The notes under the pieces were generated by a model. It saw only the letters and a list, made by a program, of their open reading frames with translations, was not told where the DNA came from and did not search any database. The translations under genes and the position numbers were made by a program. From positions 2,288,513 through 2,296,689 of the forward strand of contig CP059258.1 in assembly GCA_013693795.1 (NCBI GenBank): a stretch of DNA of 8,177 nucleotides, read 5' to 3'. This stretch comes from Anaerolineae bacterium (GTDB lineage: Bacteria; Chloroflexota; Anaerolineae; SSC4; Amarolineaceae). This document shows positions 6,068-8,177 of this stretch, one piece after another; the first letter of the stretch is position 1; each line of letters begins with the position of its first letter.

Positions 6068-6201
6068 ACCTCCTTCTGTTTCTGTTCGTGGTGTCCATAT
6101 CCATACAATACCTGTTTCTGTATTGTCTTCATTTTTGGTTTTCGTATATGCTACTTTATTTGATCTTTCCCAATCTCCAGTTTCTGTATTTACTTCACCG
6201 A

Positions 6202-6912
6202 CTACTTCGATAGTTTCTTTTTTGTCCGTGGATCCTTTTTTCTGATAATAGCTTTAACTTTTATGTTTCCATCTGCATCCTCATCTAAGAGTAGTTCTGT
6301 AGGCCTGACTTTCCAGTCATATGGCACTTCATCGATACCTTCAAACTGGTTCAAGTCATAAGTGGCACCGGCGAGCGTATGATACCTGATCTCAGTTTCT
6401 CCCTCTCTCTCTACTAACTCAAGCAAAGAGCCAGCCGGCAAGTCCTCATCGCCATCGGTGACCGCCCACATCACCCCGCCGGATGCGCTCACATGGCAGG
6501 AGAGGCCCAGGCCTGAAGCGCGGCCCGATCCGGCGATGGTTCCCGCTTCCCTGTCTATCTTCTCCCGTACGTCCTCAGCAACTGCCGAGACCGGATTGCC
6601 CGCGGCATTGCGGGCCACGATCGCCCCATCCACCCTCTCATATCGGGGCGCGGGCAGGGGGTGGGTGAGGGTTCGACGACGACGATGGGTGTAGGGGTGG
6701 GGAGAGCCGACGACAACGGTCGACGCGGTCCCGGGCGTTGGGGACGGCGGCGGCGCGGGCGTTGGGCCGGCGCAGCCGCCCGCCAGGAGGCCGACGACGA
6801 GGGCGACGCCGATGAGGCGCGCCAGCGTCGCGCCGCGTTTTGTTGCTGAAGGCGCTGGCGTGGCGCCGCGCGCGCCAGCGCCGGGTTTATGTCCGAACAT
6901 CGCGCTCTCCAT
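6202..6912 (-). CDS. Lipoprotein C, N-terminal frame: GC-rich cassette plus start of AT-rich tail
   Basis: A 236-codon frame from ATG 6912. ATG at 6900 is a likely alternative because GGAG lies just before it. Residues 29-47 form a lipoprotein signal (ATLARLIGVALVVGLLAGGC) with the lipid-accepting cysteine at about 47. A Pro/Thr/Ser linker follows, then a conserved domain (~88-189; LPAPRYER to DLNQF) shared with gene B. Within the linker, HPYTHRRRRTLTHP looks like a local frame slip compared with the PTPTP of copy B. From residue 190 the sequence is AT-rich (EGIDEVPYDW...). At AGAAAAAAGG (6235-6241) the coding text moves to the -1 frame and this frame ends at a TAG at 6202. Expected location is the outer surface, lipid-anchored. 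Function unknown. Confidence 0.68.
   Translation of the reverse strand: MESAMFGHKPGAGARGATPAPSATKRGATLARLIGVALVVGLLAGGCAGPTPAPPPSPTPGTASTVVVGSPHPYTHRRRRTLTHPLPAPRYERVDGAIVARNAAGNPVSAVAEDVREKIDREAGTIAGSGRASGLGLSCHVSASGGVMWAVTDGDEDLPAGSLLELVEREGETEIRYHTLAGATYDLNQFEGIDEVPYDWKVRPTELLLDEDADGNIKVKAIIRKKDPRTKKKLSK
6235..6241 (-). other. Slippery heptamer A AAA AAG at the frame change in gene C
   Basis: On the minus strand the codons are AGA AAA AAG, so A AAA AAG sits in the correct phase for -1 slippage, and the -1 frame is exactly where the coding text continues (GSTDKKETIEVV). This heptamer is the classic dnaX/IS3-type shift site. No convincing downstream stem or nearby upstream Shine-Dalgarno-like stimulator is seen, so a one-base homopolymer deletion is at least as likely. 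Confidence 0.4.
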
Positions 6913-6921
6913 CAGGGCAGG

Positions 6922-6937
6922 CCGGCCGGAGGGCCGG
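6922..6937 (-). promoter_or_regulatory. Leader hairpin of lipoprotein gene C
   Basis: Perfect six-bp stem CCGGCC/GGCCGG with a CTCC loop in the transcript sense, lying between the promoter (6959-6987) and ATG 6912/6900. Sequence and position equal those in copy B. The loop can pair with the GGAG ribosome-binding site just downstream; a role in translation control is inferred only. Confidence 0.4.
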
Positions 6938-6946
6938 TTCTGGGTG

Positions 6947-7330
6947 GTTCAGGTACCCATTATAGGCGGCCGCGGCGGCGACGTCAAGGGGCCGCGGCCG
7001 GCCTTCGACGCCTTCAAGACTGTGGCGGCCCACCTGGCCGGTTTCACGGCGGCGCGGCTGGAGCGGCAGGGCGGGGTGACCGCGGTGACCTTCGAGCGCG
7101 GCGACCGGACCACCACCGTGCTGTGGAGCGAGGTCGCGCCGCGCACCGTCGCGCTGCGCCATCGCGCCCAGGGGCTGCTGGTGGATGAGCGCGCCAGGCG
7201 CAGACGGTGAGCGCGGCCGGCGGCGTCTATCGGCTGAGCCTGCCGGGCGCGATCTGCCGCGATGCCGCCCCCTGTCGCATCGGCGGCGCCGCGGCTGTTG
7301 GTGGAGCAGGGCGCCGCGGCGGCCGGGCTG
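6947..7330 (+). pseudogene. Decayed C-terminal fragment of a glycoside-hydrolase-like protein (copy C)
   Basis: Best preserved copy: AFKTVAAHLAGFTAARLERQ, VTAVTFERGDRTTTVLWSEV and APRTVALRHRAQGLLVDERA. The frame then shifts at about 7200 to QTVSAAGGVYRLSLPGAICR and shifts again at about 7285 to APRLLVEQGAAAAG. A Pro/Ala-rich stretch follows. The pieces in order read as one C-terminal beta domain of a secreted hydrolase-like protein, from memory of such proteins in Chloroflexota. No catalytic part is present in the window. It is a relic, carried as part of the cassette. Confidence 0.5.
6959..6987 (-). promoter_or_regulatory. Sigma-70 consensus promoter for lipoprotein gene C
   Basis: TTGACG (6987-6982) and TATAAT (6964-6959) on the minus strand with a 17-bp spacer. 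The boxes are identical to copy B while a few spacer bases differ, consistent with the boxes being kept. The predicted transcript begins near 6952, about 40-50 nt before the start codon of lipoprotein C. Confidence 0.7.
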
Positions 7331-7711
7331 CGCTGGCGGCGCCCCCGCCCAGGCGGTCGCGCGGCCGACCGCGGCCGCCCCAACGGCGCCTATCGTCGAG
7401 GCGCACGATCCCCGTGGCGGCCCGTCCGGCCGGGCTATCTACGGATGCGCTGAGAGTCAGGGTGGCGCGGGCGGGCCGCATCGGGGGCATGGCGCGAGCT
7501 GACCAACTCGCCAGGCGGGGTGCAACATACACCGTGCAAGGCGTCACCGCGCGGGCCGGTTCTGGCGTGAGGTGTCGCAAGGGGGCGGGATATGTTGAGG
7601 CTCCTGAGACCGGCGTTTGTGGTGGTCGCGGGCTGGCGACGCTTGCGGTCGTACGCTCGCTGTTGGGCCGTTTTTGATATGATTCACGTTTGGTACGAAG
7701 GTTAGTTGTAT

Positions 7712-7783
7712 ATGTTAGGCGATCGAGTAAACTATCATCACTCAAGAACGGTCAGGAAGTAACGGTGGTGTCAGGCCTAACAT
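7712..7783. repeat. Nine-bp inverted repeat pair flanking 54 bp
   Basis: ATGTTAGGC (7712-7720) and GCCTAACAT (7775-7783) are perfect inverted arms, immediately right of cassette copy C. They could be the ends of a tiny non-coding insertion or a long-looped RNA stem. The enclosed DNA holds no open frame of note. Biological meaning is unclear. Confidence 0.35.
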
Positions 7784-7801
7784 CGGTAGGAGACTGTTTG
7801 T

Positions 7802-7891
7802 TCAGAAGTTGCGCCTCTTGTTAAGCGCAATCGCAGCCGGTATGATGCCAATCAATATGGCAGGAACACAAAGTATTGAGAAACCGGCCAT
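7802..7891 (-). CDS. Possible 29-aa single-pass membrane peptide
   Basis: ATG at 7891 opens MAGFSILCVPAILIGIIPAA followed by IALNKRRNF and a stop: one hydrophobic helix with a basic C-terminal end. AAGGA lies at suitable distance upstream of the ATG. A longer reading from TTG at 8044 (80 aa) is possible, but its first 50 residues do not look like protein. Very short frames like this occur by chance; the ribosome-binding site and positive-end topology are the only support. Confidence 0.3.
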   Translation of the reverse strand: MAGFSILCVPAILIGIIPAAIALNKRRNF

Positions 7892-8040
7892 GTTGACCGT
7901 CCTTTTATGCCAGGACCACGTCCCAGCCGCACGAGAAAAACCTGATTCCTGAACGGTATCATCTCGATAGAATGTTAGGATTCGATGAGGAGAGGAGAGT
8001 GGGGCATAAAAATATACTCTCAGACCACGAAGTTGCCGTT
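7892..8040. other. Intergenic stretch between PIN gene and small peptide
   Basis: About 150 bp of mid-GC DNA. The minus strand is open from a TTG at 8044 that overlaps the PIN stop, but the encoded residues are not convincing. I see no clear promoter, terminator or RNA gene here. Confidence 0.4.
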
Positions 8041-8177
8041 TCAACTCCTGCTATAGATCACGGGCACACCGGGCAGGTGTTCTAATCGTCGATCGGATGA
8101 GATAAGTACCGCATTGTCCCGACTCAGCGCGGTGGCTGCATGGACTGCATCAGTCCATTCCACCGGTTCTACTCTCC
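8041..8177 (-). CDS. PIN-domain nuclease (VapC-like), C-terminal end
   Basis: The minus strand from the window edge reads VEPVEWTDAVHAATALSRDN, AVLISSDRRLEHLPGVPVI and YSRS, ending at TGA 8041-8043. The patterns DAVHAATAL and SSDRRLEHLPG are typical of the last third of PIN domains, where Asp residues complete the metal-binding acidic cluster for RNA cleavage. PIN proteins of this size are usually VapC toxins paired with a small antitoxin gene just upstream, which would lie beyond 8177. The frame is clean and the composition is that of an ordinary chromosome, unlike the cassette array to its left. Only about 44 residues are present, so toxin identity is by motif alone. Confidence 0.7.
   Translation of the reverse strand, partial: RVEPVEWTDAVHAATALSRDNAVLISSDRRLEHLPGVPVIYSRS

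Larger units (their letters stand above)
6347..7705. repeat. GC-rich cassette copy C (complete)
   Basis: Same content and order as copy B: left edge TGGTTCAAGT (6347), right edge GAAGGTTAG (ending 7705). It keeps the ~50-bp segment missing from copy B (around 7495-7550). It has an extra ~40 bp near 7618-7660 absent from A and B, and its right-hand palindrome has drifted. The right flank is neither AT-rich nor similar to the right flanks of A and B, so this copy may mark the edge of the array. Confidence 0.8.

Noticed and set aside
638..7705. CRISPR array from the three repeats
   Set aside because: The repeats are hundreds of bases to over 1 kb long and spaced by kilobases; no short regularly spaced repeats exist.
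1087..7705. Diversity-generating retroelement acting on the tails
   Set aside because: No reverse transcriptase, no template/variable repeat pair and no adenine-biased local variation; tail differences are spread along the whole tail.
6202..7705. Classical transposon identity for the cassette
   Set aside because: No transposase, terminal inverted repeats or target duplication are visible; one edge falls inside a coding domain.
7227..7745. Minus-strand open frame of 172 codons across the end of cassette copy C
   Set aside because: Arg/Ala/Pro-rich with no domain; the recognisable coding text lies on the other strand as hydrolase fragments, and no ribosome-binding site is seen.

Overview
The window is a compositional mosaic. 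Blocks of very GC-rich DNA alternate with AT-rich DNA, and almost all convincing genes lie on the minus strand. The GC-rich blocks look like a filamentous or phototrophic Chloroflexota (Roseiflexus-like) background: Pro/Thr linkers, decayed pieces of a glycoside-hydrolase-type C-terminus and an IS21-family transposase gene. The AT-rich blocks encode short secreted or membrane-anchored proteins, one of them cysteine-rich with a poly-Gly/Pro-Thr linker. Their style resembles candidate-phyla (Patescibacteria/Microgenomates) proteins. Both taxonomic readings come from memory of protein style, not from a search.

Layout read in the transcription direction (8177 to 1). (1) The C-terminal end of a PIN-domain (VapC-like) nuclease at the right edge, then about 340 bp with a possible 29-aa membrane peptide and an inverted repeat. 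(2) GC-rich repeat copy C (7705-6347): a dead glycoside-hydrolase fragment on the plus strand, a consensus sigma-70 promoter firing leftward from inside it, a short hairpin leader and the first ~189 codons of a lipoprotein gene. (3) An AT-rich 3' tail of that gene (6346-5142), broken by two frameshifts and one stop. (4) A 155-aa membrane-anchored protein and an overlapping Cys-rich secreted protein, the latter cut off by repeat copy B. (5) GC-rich repeat copy B (4081-2821), again with promoter, hairpin and lipoprotein 5' end. (6) A second AT-rich tail (2820-1087), paralogous to the first but strongly diverged, with three homopolymer frameshifts. (7) A 16-codon signal-peptide-like gene start, interrupted at the equivalent point by repeat copy A (1008-638). 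(8) Copy A is cut by the end of an IS21-family element (637 to beyond the left edge).

The striking feature is the repeated GC-rich cassette. Two full copies, plus one truncated copy, are nearly identical to each other, and in both full copies the cassette runs in frame into a different AT-rich coding tail. Each cassette supplies promoter, leader, secretion signal and a short N-terminal domain; the tails supply divergent C-terminal bodies. At the other end, two of the three copies interrupt an AT-rich gene of the 'MRK + hydrophobic' type at the same cassette base. This suggests a 5' 'promoter plus secretion-signal' cassette that spread or was homogenised through an array of secreted-protein genes.

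Caution: five of the six reading-frame breaks in the AT-rich tails lie at A/T homopolymers. The array may be decaying, or the sequence may carry long-read homopolymer errors. A chimeric assembly joining two organisms also has to be excluded.
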